This document shows, in pieces, positions 25,134 to 33,908 of a stretch of 48,714 bases of DNA; positions within the stretch are counted from its first letter, which is position 1; each line of letters begins with the position of its first letter. Made by a program: the position numbers and the translations under genes. The stretch lies in contig DAOSES010000019.1 of NCBI GenBank assembly GCA_035363255.1, positions 1 through 48,714 of the forward strand. Direction: 5' to 3'. The notes beneath the pieces were generated by a model. The model was not told the DNA's origin, searched no databases, and saw only the letters and a program-made list of their open reading frames with translations. Origin of the DNA: T3SED10-260 sp035363255 (lineage in GTDB: Bacteria; Caldisericota; Caldisericia; UBA6126).

Positions 25134-25586
25134 CTAGTTTTCCTCCTGGTATAGGGGGTCATAATGAGAGAGCCCAGTAAAAACCGAATACAAACCAGTT
25201 CCTACTTTTATCCCGATGGCTAAATTCATTAATGGAATAGAACCCGCAGAAAGAATGTGAAAAGGTGATCCTGGCCAGTAAAGTTGAATTACGTTTGCAA
25301 AAAAAGGTATCTGGGGTAAAAAATATCCCAAGATACCTAAAAATAGAAAAAAAAGAGCGCCTATCTCATCAAGATTATGGCTTTTGTGTTCGTCCAATTC
25401 TGTTTCAGCTCTTTTTCCTCCAAAAGCGAGTTCTATCATAATAAAAGCACAAGCTATGATAACTCCTCCTGCAAAGCCTCCACCAGGGGATAGGTGTCCC
25501 TGAAGTATGATATATAAGCCATAAAAAATGATGAAGCCTTTTATCCATTCAGCAACTGTTTTGACAATTTCTGTCATACCCATCAA
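25134..25586 (-). CDS. mrpB: Mrp/Mnh antiporter subunit B
   Basis: A 150-aa membrane subunit. GHLSPGGGFAGGVIIA is the highly conserved MnhB signature, with four TM helices predicted by eye. It overlaps the upstream fused MbhDE-like gene by four bases and is followed by mrpC after one base. Part of the Mrp membrane arm. Confidence 0.94.
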   Translation of the reverse strand: MMGMTEIVKTVAEWIKGFIIFYGLYIILQGHLSPGGGFAGGVIIACAFIMIELAFGGKRAETELDEHKSHNLDEIGALFFLFLGILGYFLPQIPFFANVIQLYWPGSPFHILSAGSIPLMNLAIGIKVGTGLYSVFTGLSHYDPLYQEEN

Positions 25587-26137
25587 GACTCACTAGGCTC
25601 CTTTTTTTTGTTTCGATATCTTAATATAGACAAGGCACCAAGAATCGATGTAAAAAGCACAATAGCCTCGCCAAGCGTATCATAGCCTCTGAAATCGAGA
25701 ATAATGGCTGAAATGATATTTGGAGCTCCAGTGATCTTAAAGCCCTCTTGAAGGTAGTAAATCGAAGAAGAGTAATAGTTCATAAAAACTGGACTACCAA
25801 AGACGGGAAGGAAAGACATAGCAGGATAGATTAATAGAAAAAAAAGCAACAAACATACCAATATAGGGATAGCTGACACCTGAGATAAAGATTCGTCAGC
25901 TTTTTCTTTGATGTCTCGATGAATGGTAGCTCTAATAAGAATAACCAGGGATATGACTTCAACAGCGATTTGTACAATAGCAAGATCTGGAGCGCCCAAT
26001 AACAGAAAAATAACACTTAAGCCAAACCCGATAGCTCCCATCATCACAACAGCAGATAGGAGGTTTTCTATTTCGAGAACAAAGAGCATGCCGACTATCA
26101 TGAAAAGAAGTAAAAACAGAACAGCAATCTCAATCAT
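25583..26137 (-). CDS. fused MbhD/MbhE-like (MrpA C-terminal) subunit
   Basis: A 184-aa membrane protein that opens the run. Residues 1-80 match the MbhD/DUF4040 type (LLGAPDLAIVQIAVEVIS). Residues 95-180 match the MbhE type (DFRGYDTLGEAIVLFTSILG). In Mrp antiporters these two modules form the C-terminus of MrpA; here they stand alone without the NuoL-like N-terminus. This arrangement is closer to Mbh hydrogenase or group 2 Mrp clusters. The ribosome binding site is weak (AGGATA). A TTGACA lies upstream on the minus strand at 26249-26244, but no good -10 is spaced from it. Confidence 0.88.
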   Translation of the reverse strand: MIEIAVLFLLLFMIVGMLFVLEIENLLSAVVMMGAIGFGLSVIFLLLGAPDLAIVQIAVEVISLVILIRATIHRDIKEKADESLSQVSAIPILVCLLLFFLLIYPAMSFLPVFGSPVFMNYYSSSIYYLQEGFKITGAPNIISAIILDFRGYDTLGEAIVLFTSILGALSILRYRNKKKEPSES

Positions 26138-26296
26138 AACGGTATCCTGGCCAATCTACAGAGCGCTTTTTCATACAACCCCTTAAGCCTGAATATCTTA
26201 TTCGCAAATCAAAATAAATTTAACTTATCATAAAAGAAAAACTTGTCAATTTAAGTTTGTGTGGGTTGAAAGAAAAGAGATATTACACTAATTTCT

Positions 26297-26324
26297 TTGC
26301 TGTTTATTATGAAAGATCTATAAT
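26297..26324 (+). promoter_or_regulatory. putative promoter of the Lrp-type domain gene
   Basis: TTGCTG (26297-26302, half-match) and a perfect TATAAT (26319-26324) are spaced by 16 bases. The ATG is 30 bases further on, with AAGGAGGG in between. Confidence 0.45.
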
Positions 26325-26353
26325 AGTCTTATCCGTCAAATAAGGAGGGAATT

Positions 26354-26587
26354 ATGGTATCAAAAGCTTATGTGTTGCTCGAGGCCCAAGCAGGAAAAAC
26401 AGATGATGCACTACTAAAGATTAGACAAATCAAGGGTGTAACTGATGTATCGCTGGTGACAGGCCCGTATGACTTGATTCTGCTAGTTGAAGCCGAGGAT
26501 CTAAAATCCCTCGGACGAATCGTCAACGAACAAATTCAAGCCATACCAGGCGTCACTAAAACTATCACTTGTGTGATTATTGGCTAA
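26354..26587 (+). CDS. stand-alone Lrp/AsnC ligand-binding (RAM) domain protein
   Basis: A 77-aa protein made only of the alpha-beta RAM domain of Lrp/AsnC regulators. VTGPYDLILLVEAEDL and IPGVTKTITCVIIG are typical strands. No helix-turn-helix is present. Such single-domain proteins form dimers or larger rings that bind amino acids and may modulate full-length regulators. AAGGAGGG sits right before the ATG. It converges on iorB, with two bases between the stops, so a link to amino-acid metabolism is plausible but unproven. Confidence 0.88.
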   Translation: MVSKAYVLLEAQAGKTDDALLKIRQIKGVTDVSLVTGPYDLILLVEAEDLKSLGRIVNEQIQAIPGVTKTITCVIIG

Positions 26588-26589
26588 AT

Positions 26590-27195
26590 TCAGTACGAAG
26601 TTGCTTTTTCGTATCCTGCATTAAAAGCCTTCACATTAAGATCGAGGAATTGGGGTTTTACCAATTCCTCGATGCTTTTTATCATCTCATTTGCTTGAAA
26701 GGGGAAACCTTCTAAGCGAGCTGAAGCTCCAAGAATTACCATGTTCAGTGCAATAACTGAACCCAACTCAGATGCAATTTTAGTTGCGTCAAAACCAATT
26801 ACTTTCAAAGGATACTTCTCTAAAGTAGCTTTGACGTCATTCGTGGATGGATAAGTTGCCAGACCGGCGTTAACTGAAGTTGGAACAATAGGATGAGTAT
26901 TAAGAACAACTGTTCCGTTTTTTTTCATGAAACTAACATAGCGAAGGCTTTCTACAGGTTCGAAGGCAAGCATAACTTGACCATGAACCAAAGGAGTGAT
27001 AGCACCATGGACTTCTTGTCCCATGCGAAAATGAGAAACAACAGAACCCCCACGTTGAGACATTCCATGAGTTTCTCCAACACGGCAATTGATGCTTTTT
27101 CTTATGGCTGTCTTGGCAAGGATTTTAGAAGCTAAGATTGTTCCCTGACCTCCAACACCACATAAAACAATGTTGTATTCGTTGATACTTGTCAC
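26590..27195 (-). CDS. iorB: indolepyruvate:ferredoxin oxidoreductase, beta subunit
   Basis: The gamma-type 2-oxoacid oxidoreductase domain, 201 aa. VLCGVGGQGTILASKILAKT gives the nucleotide-like loop, and GETHGMSQRGGSVVSHFR is the IorB hallmark. With IorA it oxidises aryl pyruvates from Trp, Phe and Tyr transamination to aryl-acetyl-CoA, reducing ferredoxin. It starts three bases behind iorA. Confidence 0.95.
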   Translation of the reverse strand: MTSINEYNIVLCGVGGQGTILASKILAKTAIRKSINCRVGETHGMSQRGGSVVSHFRMGQEVHGAITPLVHGQVMLAFEPVESLRYVSFMKKNGTVVLNTHPIVPTSVNAGLATYPSTNDVKATLEKYPLKVIGFDATKIASELGSVIALNMVILGASARLEGFPFQANEMIKSIEELVKPQFLDLNVKAFNAGYEKATSY

Positions 27196-27198
27196 GGT

Positions 27199-29028
27199 TT
27201 AGGACTCCTTTCCCTGGATTGCCTTTGAAGGGCAAATCTGTATGCAAACTCCACAGCCATTGCAAAGGGTTTCATCAACATGTACTTTTTTCTTTTCAGC
27301 ATCCCATATCAAGGGGGGACAACCAAAAGTTTTAGTGCAAATCTGACATCCGATGCATTTATCTTGAACTACCTCAACTACTGGTCTTTTAACCTTGTCT
27401 ATCATACAGCAAATACTTCTTGTAACAATTAATGAAGTATCGTCAATTTGAGCAGCTTCTTTCATAACTGAAATTGTGTTTTTTAAATCAAGGGGATCAA
27501 CTACTCGAACAAAAGGAATATTGAGAGCTTCGGCTACCTTTTCTGGTAAAACTGCTGTGCATGGTTCTCCCAAAGAAGATACTCCACAGGATGGACAGGG
27601 TTGTTGACCTGTCATGGCAGTAATGCTGTTGTCCATAACCACAATGGTAGCTTTGGAACCATTGTAGGAAGCATTGGCCAAAGCAGGGATACCTGTATGG
27701 AAAAAGGTCGAGTCTCCTATGGTCGCAACAACTTTTTCGCTTAAAAATTTTGAAAATGCAACTCCCATACTTATGCTTGCCCCCATGCAAACGCAAGTAT
27801 CTACAGCATTTAGAGGAGGCTGAATACCGAGGGTATAGCAACCAATATCACTTGTATAAACTGCTTTGGGAAATGCCTTTTTTATTGCATAAAAACTTGC
27901 CCTATGAGGACAACCTGGACATAAAACGGGATACCTGGGAGGTAGCATCTCGCTTGGAACTTTAAAATCTACCTCAAAATTTTCTTTTGGATTGAGCTTC
28001 ATCATCTGGGTGATAGCTCTGTGTAAAATGCCAGTATCAAACTCATAAGTTTTAGGCAAAAGGTCTTTTCCATGGATCTTACAAGACAGCTTTAAATCAT
28101 ATGCCATATTTTTGACATATTCTTCGGTTATTGAATCAAGCTCTTCTGCAACTAATACCGTATCGCAATGCCTTAAAAAATCCTCAATTAGCTTCGCAGG
28201 TAAGGGATAAGTTATACCCAAATGAAGAAGTGAAACTTGATCAAGGATACCCTCGTATTTTAAGGCTTCTTTCACATAATTCATGGAGTTACCATTTGCA
28301 ATTATTCCAATTTTACCCTTGAGGTTTGTGCGATTCCAAGGCGAATTCTCAATATACTGAGCTAAATCATTGATTCGTTTAAGTAGGTCTGGATGTAGCT
28401 GATATGCATGTGCAGGTAAAACAGCTTTTCGTACTTTATCTCGCTTAAATTCTCCCTTTCGATTTCTAGGTGGTAATTCTCCGTATTCAACATTTCCAGA
28501 ACCATGCGCAATTCGAGTAGTTTCTCTTATCATTACGGGGAGTCTGAATTGCTCAGACAAATCAAAAGCATATTTCACCATATCTTTGGTTTCTTGGGGA
28601 TTGGAAGGCTCCATACAAGGTATTTGTGCAAATCTTGCATAATTTCTGCTATCTTGTTCGTTTTGGGAAGAAAAACAAGAAGGATCGTCGCCCATGACGA
28701 GCACCATCCCTCCATCAGTTCCACCATAGGTAATAGACATTAATGCATCAGCAGCAACGTTCAAACCAACATGCTTCATGGACACCAAAGTTCGAAGTCC
28801 TGACCATGATGCAGAAAGTGCTGTTTCGAAAGCAACTTTTTCGTTTGTGGCATATTCAAAATAGATACCAACTTTTTTTGCAATACTTGCAAAAGTATCA
28901 CCAATTTCAGATGCAGGAGTGCCTGGATAGGTAGCAGCCACATCTATCCCAGCTTCCAGGGCTCCACGGACTACTGCTTGATTACCCATGAGTAATTCTA
29001 GTTGCCCTGGTTTATTATCTATCAGCAT
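27199..29028 (-). CDS. iorA: indolepyruvate:ferredoxin oxidoreductase, alpha subunit
   Basis: A 609-aa subunit combining the pyrimidine-binding (PP) domain, the TPP-binding domain and a C-terminal ferredoxin-like domain. GIDVAATYPGTPASEIGD opens the PP part. GDSTFFHTGIPALANASYNG and VVMDNSITAMTGQQPCPS give the Mg-TPP motif. The end carries two 4Fe-4S motifs, CIGCQICTKTFGC and CNGCGVCIQICPS. Lengths and order are standard for IorA. The ATG at 29028 has AGGAGG upstream. Together with PFOR downstream on the other strand, it marks ferredoxin-based amino-acid fermentation. Confidence 0.96.
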   Translation of the reverse strand: MLIDNKPGQLELLMGNQAVVRGALEAGIDVAATYPGTPASEIGDTFASIAKKVGIYFEYATNEKVAFETALSASWSGLRTLVSMKHVGLNVAADALMSITYGGTDGGMVLVMGDDPSCFSSQNEQDSRNYARFAQIPCMEPSNPQETKDMVKYAFDLSEQFRLPVMIRETTRIAHGSGNVEYGELPPRNRKGEFKRDKVRKAVLPAHAYQLHPDLLKRINDLAQYIENSPWNRTNLKGKIGIIANGNSMNYVKEALKYEGILDQVSLLHLGITYPLPAKLIEDFLRHCDTVLVAEELDSITEEYVKNMAYDLKLSCKIHGKDLLPKTYEFDTGILHRAITQMMKLNPKENFEVDFKVPSEMLPPRYPVLCPGCPHRASFYAIKKAFPKAVYTSDIGCYTLGIQPPLNAVDTCVCMGASISMGVAFSKFLSEKVVATIGDSTFFHTGIPALANASYNGSKATIVVMDNSITAMTGQQPCPSCGVSSLGEPCTAVLPEKVAEALNIPFVRVVDPLDLKNTISVMKEAAQIDDTSLIVTRSICCMIDKVKRPVVEVVQDKCIGCQICTKTFGCPPLIWDAEKKKVHVDETLCNGCGVCIQICPSKAIQGKES

Positions 29029-29201
29029 ATTTCCTCCTATTCTTTTGTTTAGCTCATGAAATCATCATGTTTAATTATAGCTGATTTTTGTCTGGGGTAA
29101 AAAATATCTCCTATTGAAAAAATAAGCCAGGCTTATAGTAGTGATATCTTAAAACTGTAGTATAATTTACGAAAGATCAATGATCATATGGAGGTTATGA
29201 T

Positions 29202-29630
29202 ATGAAACGCTTAACAAGCATTGATGAAGTCAAACAAGCCATGATGAATATTGAGCAAAAAAGCACTCCCGAAGAAATGAAAGAAGCAAAGAAAATGTTT
29301 CGCGATCTTTTCCTTCAAACCGCCCCCGAAACCCTAACTTATATGCTTGACGAATACAACTCCTTCGTAGGTATTGAGAAAGAACAAGAATTAGTAAAAC
29401 TCGGTAAAGATTCAAGTCATGCCCTTGAGCTTTCCACACTTAGCGATCACATGAAATCCCTATACACTGCAGCAGAAAAAGAAGCTGGCAGATGGTTTCC
29501 TTTCGTAGATTTTATTGCTGCATTAAACAGGCAGATCCAAAATCTTGATATTGTGTTGATAAAAACAAATAGTGGCTTCTGTGTGATTCGCCGTACAAAC
29601 TATTGCATCATACGACAGCCACAACATTAA
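29202..29630 (+). CDS. hypothetical protein, 142 aa
   Basis: No family recognised. The first 120 residues look mostly alpha-helical and charged (Glu, Lys), with KKMFRDLFLQTAPETLTYML and AEKEAGRWFPFVDFIAALNR. The last 20 residues turn beta-like, with two Cys (FCVIRRTNYCIIRQP). No signal peptide or TM segment. GGAGG lies nine bases before the ATG and a perfect TATAAT is at 29161-29166. It lies between divergent iorA and downstream PFOR, so it may be tied to 2-oxoacid metabolism only by position. Confidence 0.75.
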   Translation: MKRLTSIDEVKQAMMNIEQKSTPEEMKEAKKMFRDLFLQTAPETLTYMLDEYNSFVGIEKEQELVKLGKDSSHALELSTLSDHMKSLYTAAEKEAGRWFPFVDFIAALNRQIQNLDIVLIKTNSGFCVIRRTNYCIIRQPQH

Positions 29631-29633
29631 GTT

Positions 29634-29663
29634 TTTAAAAGGCTATTTTACCTACCTTTTAAA
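29634..29663. promoter_or_regulatory. perfect 9-bp inverted repeat over the PFOR promoter
   Basis: TTTAAAAGG (29634-29642) and CCTTTTAAA (29655-29663) are exact reverse complements with a 12-base spacer. The candidate -35 TTTACC (29647-29652) lies in the spacer, and TATGAT (29669-29674) fits as -10 at spacing 16. No T-run follows, so it looks like an operator rather than a terminator. Confidence 0.5.
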
Positions 29664-29740
29664 TATGTTATGATTATGTGTTGGATGTGGATTTTTTCTG
29701 CATGCCTTTAGAAAATTAAAAAAAAGAGGAAGTTGAATAA

Positions 29741-32700
29741 ATGGCAAAAGTTATGAAAACAATGGATGGTAATACAGCAGCTTCACACGTTGCTTATGCG
29801 TTCACCGATGTTGCTGCCATTTTTCCTATCACTCCGTCATCAACAATGGCAGAAATGGTAGATGAATGGTCAGCAAACGGTCGAAAAAACTTATTCGGAC
29901 AAACAGTTCAGGTGGTTGAGCTTCAATCCGAAGCAGGAGCTGCAGGTGCGCTTCATGGATCTCTTTCTGCAGGCGCTCTTACCACAACTTTTACTGCTTC
30001 TCAGGGTCTATTGCTCATGATACCCAATATGTACAAAGTTGCTGGAGAGTTTTTGCCTGGAGTCTTTCATGTTTCCGCAAGAGCAGTTGCAAGTCACGCC
30101 TTGTCTATCTTTGGGGATCACTCTGATGTTATGGCAACCAGACAAACAGGATTTGCTCTTCTCGCAGCCGGGAGTGTACAAGAAGTCATGGATATGGCCG
30201 CTGTTGCTCATTTATCTGCTATTAAATCAAGTGTTCCCTTTCTACATTTTTTTGATGGTTTCCGCACTTCAGCAGAAATCCAAAAGATAGAGATTATTGA
30301 GCAAGACGATCTCGGAAAACTACTTGATTGGGAGGCTGTGGCTCGTTTCAGAAACAATTCCCTTAATCCCGAACATCCAAAAGTAATGGGAACTGCTCAG
30401 AATCCTGACATTTTCTTCCAAGCCAGGGAGGCATCCAATCCTTTTTACAATAGACTTCCCGACATAGTTTCAGACTATATGGCAAAAATCTCAGCTTTAA
30501 CAGGCAGAGAATATCGTCTGTTTAATTATTACGGAGCACCTGATGCCGAAAATGTTATCGTCGCTATGGGCTCAATCACTGAATGCGCCGAAGAAACCGT
30601 TGACTACCTCAATTCAAAGGGCCAAAAAGTTGGTCTCATCAAAGTTCACCTATATCGACCTTTCTCAGCTAAACACCTTTTAAATGTCTTACCAAAAACG
30701 GTCAAACGCATAGCAGTACTCGATCGAACCAAAGAACCTGGAGCTCCTGGAGATCCCCTCTATCTCGATATACAGCATGTTTTTTACGGTCAACCAAACG
30801 CCCCTCTCATTATCAGCGGAAGATACGGTCTTGGATCTAAAGATACTACCCCATCCCAAGTTTGTGCTGTATATAGCAATCTAGCTTCATCCCATCCCAA
30901 AGACAAATTTACCATTGGAATCAAAGATGATGTTACCATGACTTCTCTTGATGACACCGAGTGTATCCGAATTGCTCCAGAAGGTACTATACGATGCAAA
31001 TTCTGGGGTTTAGGTTCTGATGGAACAGTCGGAGCCAACAAAAATTCAATCAAAATTATTGGAGATGAAACAGATTTATACGCACAGGGCTACTTCGCTT
31101 ACGATTCCAAAAAATCAGGCGGAGTCACAATCTCGCATTTACGCTTTGGTAAAAAGCCCATAAAATCAACCTACCTGATCGATGAAGCTGATTTTATCGC
31201 ATGCCACAACCAAGCCTACGTTCATCAATACGATCTCCTAAAAGGTTTAAAAGCAGGGGGAATTTTCTTGTTCAATACCCAGTGGACTGTTGAAGATCTT
31301 GAAAAACACCTGCCATCTTCCATGAAACAGTATTTGGCTAATAATAAAATAAAATTTTACACTATTAATGCGACTGATATTGCAGAAGAAATTGGTTTGG
31401 GCAACCGTATCAACATGATAATGCAATCCGCCTTCTTTAAACTAGCCAAAGTTATTGATATTGATAAAGCTATAAGCTACATGAAAGAAGCTGTATTGCA
31501 TACCTACGGAAAAAAAGGCGAAAAAATCATTCAGATGAATTATGCAGCTATCGACAAAGGCATCGAAGGTTTACACGAAATCACCATTCCCGAATCATGG
31601 AAGTCAACGGAAGACCAAGATAAGCAAAACAACTCACACCAACCCGACTTTATACGTAACATTCTCAATCCAATGAATCGCCAAGAAGGCGATAATCTTC
31701 CTGTTAGTGCTTTTTCAGGTAGAGAAAATGGTTGCTTCCCCATGGGCACCTCCGCTTATGAAAAACGTGGCATTGCCATCCATACTCCTGAATGGCAAGC
31801 AGAGCACTGCATACAATGCAATCACTGCTCTTATGTTTGCCCTCACGCTGCCATCAGACCATTCCTCCTCACTGAAGAAGAATTATCTGATGCACCAAAA
31901 ACCCTAAAAAGTAAAAAAGCCATTGGCAAGGGACTTGAAAATCTTAACTTTAAAATACAAGTGAGTCCTATGGATTGCACGGGATGTGGAAACTGCGCAG
32001 ATGTTTGTCCCTCCAAGGAAAAATCCCTTGTTATGAAACCCATCCACACTCAAGAGCAAGAAATTGAGCATTGGAACTGGATTAGCAAGCTTCCAGAAAA
32101 ATCAGTTCCTCAGGATCCTTTCACTGTGAAAGGAAGCCAATTTATCAAACCTCTTCTTGAGTTTTCAGGTGCTTGTGCAGGTTGTGGTGAAACACCCTAC
32201 ACCAAACTCATTACCCAACTTTTTGGCGATCGAATGCTCATAGCCAATGCCACAGGTTGTTCATCCATTTGGGGAGCATCAGCTCCTTCCATTCCTTATT
32301 GCGTCAACGATCAAGGAAAAGGGCCTGCGTGGGCCAACTCCTTGTTTGAAGATAACGCTGAGTATGGCTTTGGAATGGCCCTTGGTATCAAACAAATTAG
32401 AAACCGAATTGCTGATCGCATGACTCAACTATCCAATCACCAAGTTTCTGAAGAGCTGAAACAACACATGCAAGCCTGGATCAGAGATATCAATTTAGCC
32501 GAAGCATCCAAGGAGCATTCTCAAAAAGTGCTCTCATTGTTGAAGCAAGAAAAGGCTTCAGACCCAGAGACTCAAAGACTGATTGAAGAACTTATTTCCT
32601 ATTCCGATTATTACATAAAAAAATCAGTATGGGTATTTGGTGGAGATGGTTGGGCTTACGATATCGGATATGGCGGTTTGGATCATGTGGTTGCTTCTGG

Positions 32701-33268
32701 AGAAGACATCAACTTACTCGTACTTGACACCGAAGTTTATTCCAATACAGGAGGACAATCTTCCAAGTCTACCCCCACAGCAGCAATTGCTAAGTTTGCC
32801 GCTTCAGGCAAAAAAGCCAAGAAAAAAGATCTTGGTATGATGGCTATGTCTTATGGCTATGTGTATGTAGCTCAAGTAGCAATGGGAGCTGACAAAAATC
32901 ACCTGGTCAAAGTATTAAAAGAAGCTGAAAGCTATCAGGGTCCCTCCCTGGTAATAGCCTATGCCCCCTGTATCAATCATGGTATCAAGTATGGTATGGG
33001 TAAAACCATTGAGCAGGAGAAGCTTGCTGTTGAAGCTGGTTACTGGCATCTTTATCGCTACAATCCTCTACTCAAAGAAGAAGGGAAAAATCCATTTGTT
33101 CTCGATTCAAAACCCCCAACAGCCTCTTTCAGAGACTTCATCATGAGTGAAATTCGTTACTCCTCACTCAAATTAACTTTCCCCGATTTAGCTGATCAGC
33201 TTTTTGATAAAGCCGAAAAAGATGCCAAAGAAAGAATGGATAATTATCTCCGTCTTGCTAACAGATAA
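29741..33268 (+). CDS. nifJ: pyruvate:ferredoxin (flavodoxin) oxidoreductase, single-chain
   Basis: Homodimeric PFOR of 1175 aa that converts pyruvate and CoA to acetyl-CoA and CO2 with reduction of ferredoxin. Domain order is standard. The PP domain has AAFPITPSS-like VAAIFPITPSSTMAE at 24-38. Then come the TK C-terminal-like domain and the gamma domain around 420-620. The two-cluster ferredoxin domain has CIQCNHCSYVCPHA and CTGCGNCADVCPS. The TPP domain has CAGCGETPY, GDGWAYDIGYGGLDHV and DTEVYSNTGGQSSKS. Length matches the family. GAGGAAG lies just upstream of the ATG. It is closed by a strong terminator, so it is probably transcribed alone. Confidence 0.97.
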   Translation: MAKVMKTMDGNTAASHVAYAFTDVAAIFPITPSSTMAEMVDEWSANGRKNLFGQTVQVVELQSEAGAAGALHGSLSAGALTTTFTASQGLLLMIPNMYKVAGEFLPGVFHVSARAVASHALSIFGDHSDVMATRQTGFALLAAGSVQEVMDMAAVAHLSAIKSSVPFLHFFDGFRTSAEIQKIEIIEQDDLGKLLDWEAVARFRNNSLNPEHPKVMGTAQNPDIFFQAREASNPFYNRLPDIVSDYMAKISALTGREYRLFNYYGAPDAENVIVAMGSITECAEETVDYLNSKGQKVGLIKVHLYRPFSAKHLLNVLPKTVKRIAVLDRTKEPGAPGDPLYLDIQHVFYGQPNAPLIISGRYGLGSKDTTPSQVCAVYSNLASSHPKDKFTIGIKDDVTMTSLDDTECIRIAPEGTIRCKFWGLGSDGTVGANKNSIKIIGDETDLYAQGYFAYDSKKSGGVTISHLRFGKKPIKSTYLIDEADFIACHNQAYVHQYDLLKGLKAGGIFLFNTQWTVEDLEKHLPSSMKQYLANNKIKFYTINATDIAEEIGLGNRINMIMQSAFFKLAKVIDIDKAISYMKEAVLHTYGKKGEKIIQMNYAAIDKGIEGLHEITIPESWKSTEDQDKQNNSHQPDFIRNILNPMNRQEGDNLPVSAFSGRENGCFPMGTSAYEKRGIAIHTPEWQAEHCIQCNHCSYVCPHAAIRPFLLTEEELSDAPKTLKSKKAIGKGLENLNFKIQVSPMDCTGCGNCADVCPSKEKSLVMKPIHTQEQEIEHWNWISKLPEKSVPQDPFTVKGSQFIKPLLEFSGACAGCGETPYTKLITQLFGDRMLIANATGCSSIWGASAPSIPYCVNDQGKGPAWANSLFEDNAEYGFGMALGIKQIRNRIADRMTQLSNHQVSEELKQHMQAWIRDINLAEASKEHSQKVLSLLKQEKASDPETQRLIEELISYSDYYIKKSVWVFGGDGWAYDIGYGGLDHVVASGEDINLLVLDTEVYSNTGGQSSKSTPTAAIAKFAASGKKAKKKDLGMMAMSYGYVYVAQVAMGADKNHLVKVLKEAESYQGPSLVIAYAPCINHGIKYGMGKTIEQEKLAVEAGYWHLYRYNPLLKEEGKNPFVLDSKPPTASFRDFIMSEIRYSSLKLTFPDLADQLFDKAEKDAKERMDNYLRLANR

Positions 33269-33283
33269 AAACATTTGTACCTT

Positions 33284-33321
33284 AAAAAAAGCTCCACGAA
33301 ATTATTCGTGGAGCTTTTTTT
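33284..33321 (+). terminator. intrinsic terminator after PFOR
   Basis: A-run plus GCTCCACGAA pairs with TTCGTGGAGC across a short loop, followed by seven T and more AT. A textbook stem with U-tract, 15 bases after the PFOR stop. Confidence 0.95.
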
Positions 33322-33350
33322 ATTACGATAGAAAGGAGATCTGACTATTC

Positions 33351-33908
33351 ATGGATACACTACGTTTGTTAGGATTTGCAGGGAGTCTAAGAAAAGCTTC
33401 ATTTAATCGTCAATTATTAAGCTTGTGTGATAGTCTTTTACCCCAAAACACCCAGATGAATTTGATCGAACTTAATGATATCCCTTTATACAACGCAGAT
33501 GTCGAAACTCAAGGTTTTCCAAATAGTGTTAAGACGCTCAAGGAAAACATTACACAAGCTCAAGGCATTCTTATTGCCAGTACTGAGTATAATTATTCTG
33601 TTTCTGGTGTGTTGAAAAATGCTTTAGACTGGATATCTCGTCCTCCCAATGAAATCCCCTTGGAAAAGAAACCCTGCGCCATTATAAGCGCATCCTCCAG
33701 TCGTTTTGGAGGAGCAAGATCTCAACAACATCTAAGACAAATCCTATCGGCTCTGGGTGCCTATGTGATGCCTCAACCCGAATTATACATTCCCCAGGCT
33801 CAAAAAGTTTTTATTGAATCCGAACCCATCGATGAAAAAAGTAAGACTCGGATACAATCATTCCTAAAAGCCTTTACAGAATTTGTTCAACTCATTCAAT
33901 ACCATTAG
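33351..33908 (+). CDS. NAD(P)H-dependent FMN reductase family protein
   Basis: A flavodoxin-fold oxidoreductase of 185 aa. The FMN phosphate loop is GFAGSLRKASFNR at 8-20, and STEYNYSVSGVLKNALDW is the conserved flavin/dimer signature near residue 80. Related enzymes reduce FMN, quinones, azo dyes or chromate with NAD(P)H; the substrate is not predictable. Alternatives within the SsuE/ChrR/ArsH-like group cannot be separated. AGGAG is at 33334-33338, a slightly long 12 bases before ATG. Its end overlaps the convergent stalk-rhodanese gene by four bases. Confidence 0.92.
   Translation: MDTLRLLGFAGSLRKASFNRQLLSLCDSLLPQNTQMNLIELNDIPLYNADVETQGFPNSVKTLKENITQAQGILIASTEYNYSVSGVLKNALDWISRPPNEIPLEKKPCAIISASSSRFGGARSQQHLRQILSALGAYVMPQPELYIPQAQKVFIESEPIDEKSKTRIQSFLKAFTEFVQLIQYH

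Noticed and set aside
26590..26625. TACGAA / TTCGTA inverted repeat just after the RAM-domain gene as a terminator
   Set aside because: Stem of only six pairs, no T-run after it on either strand, and it lies inside the coding end of iorB.
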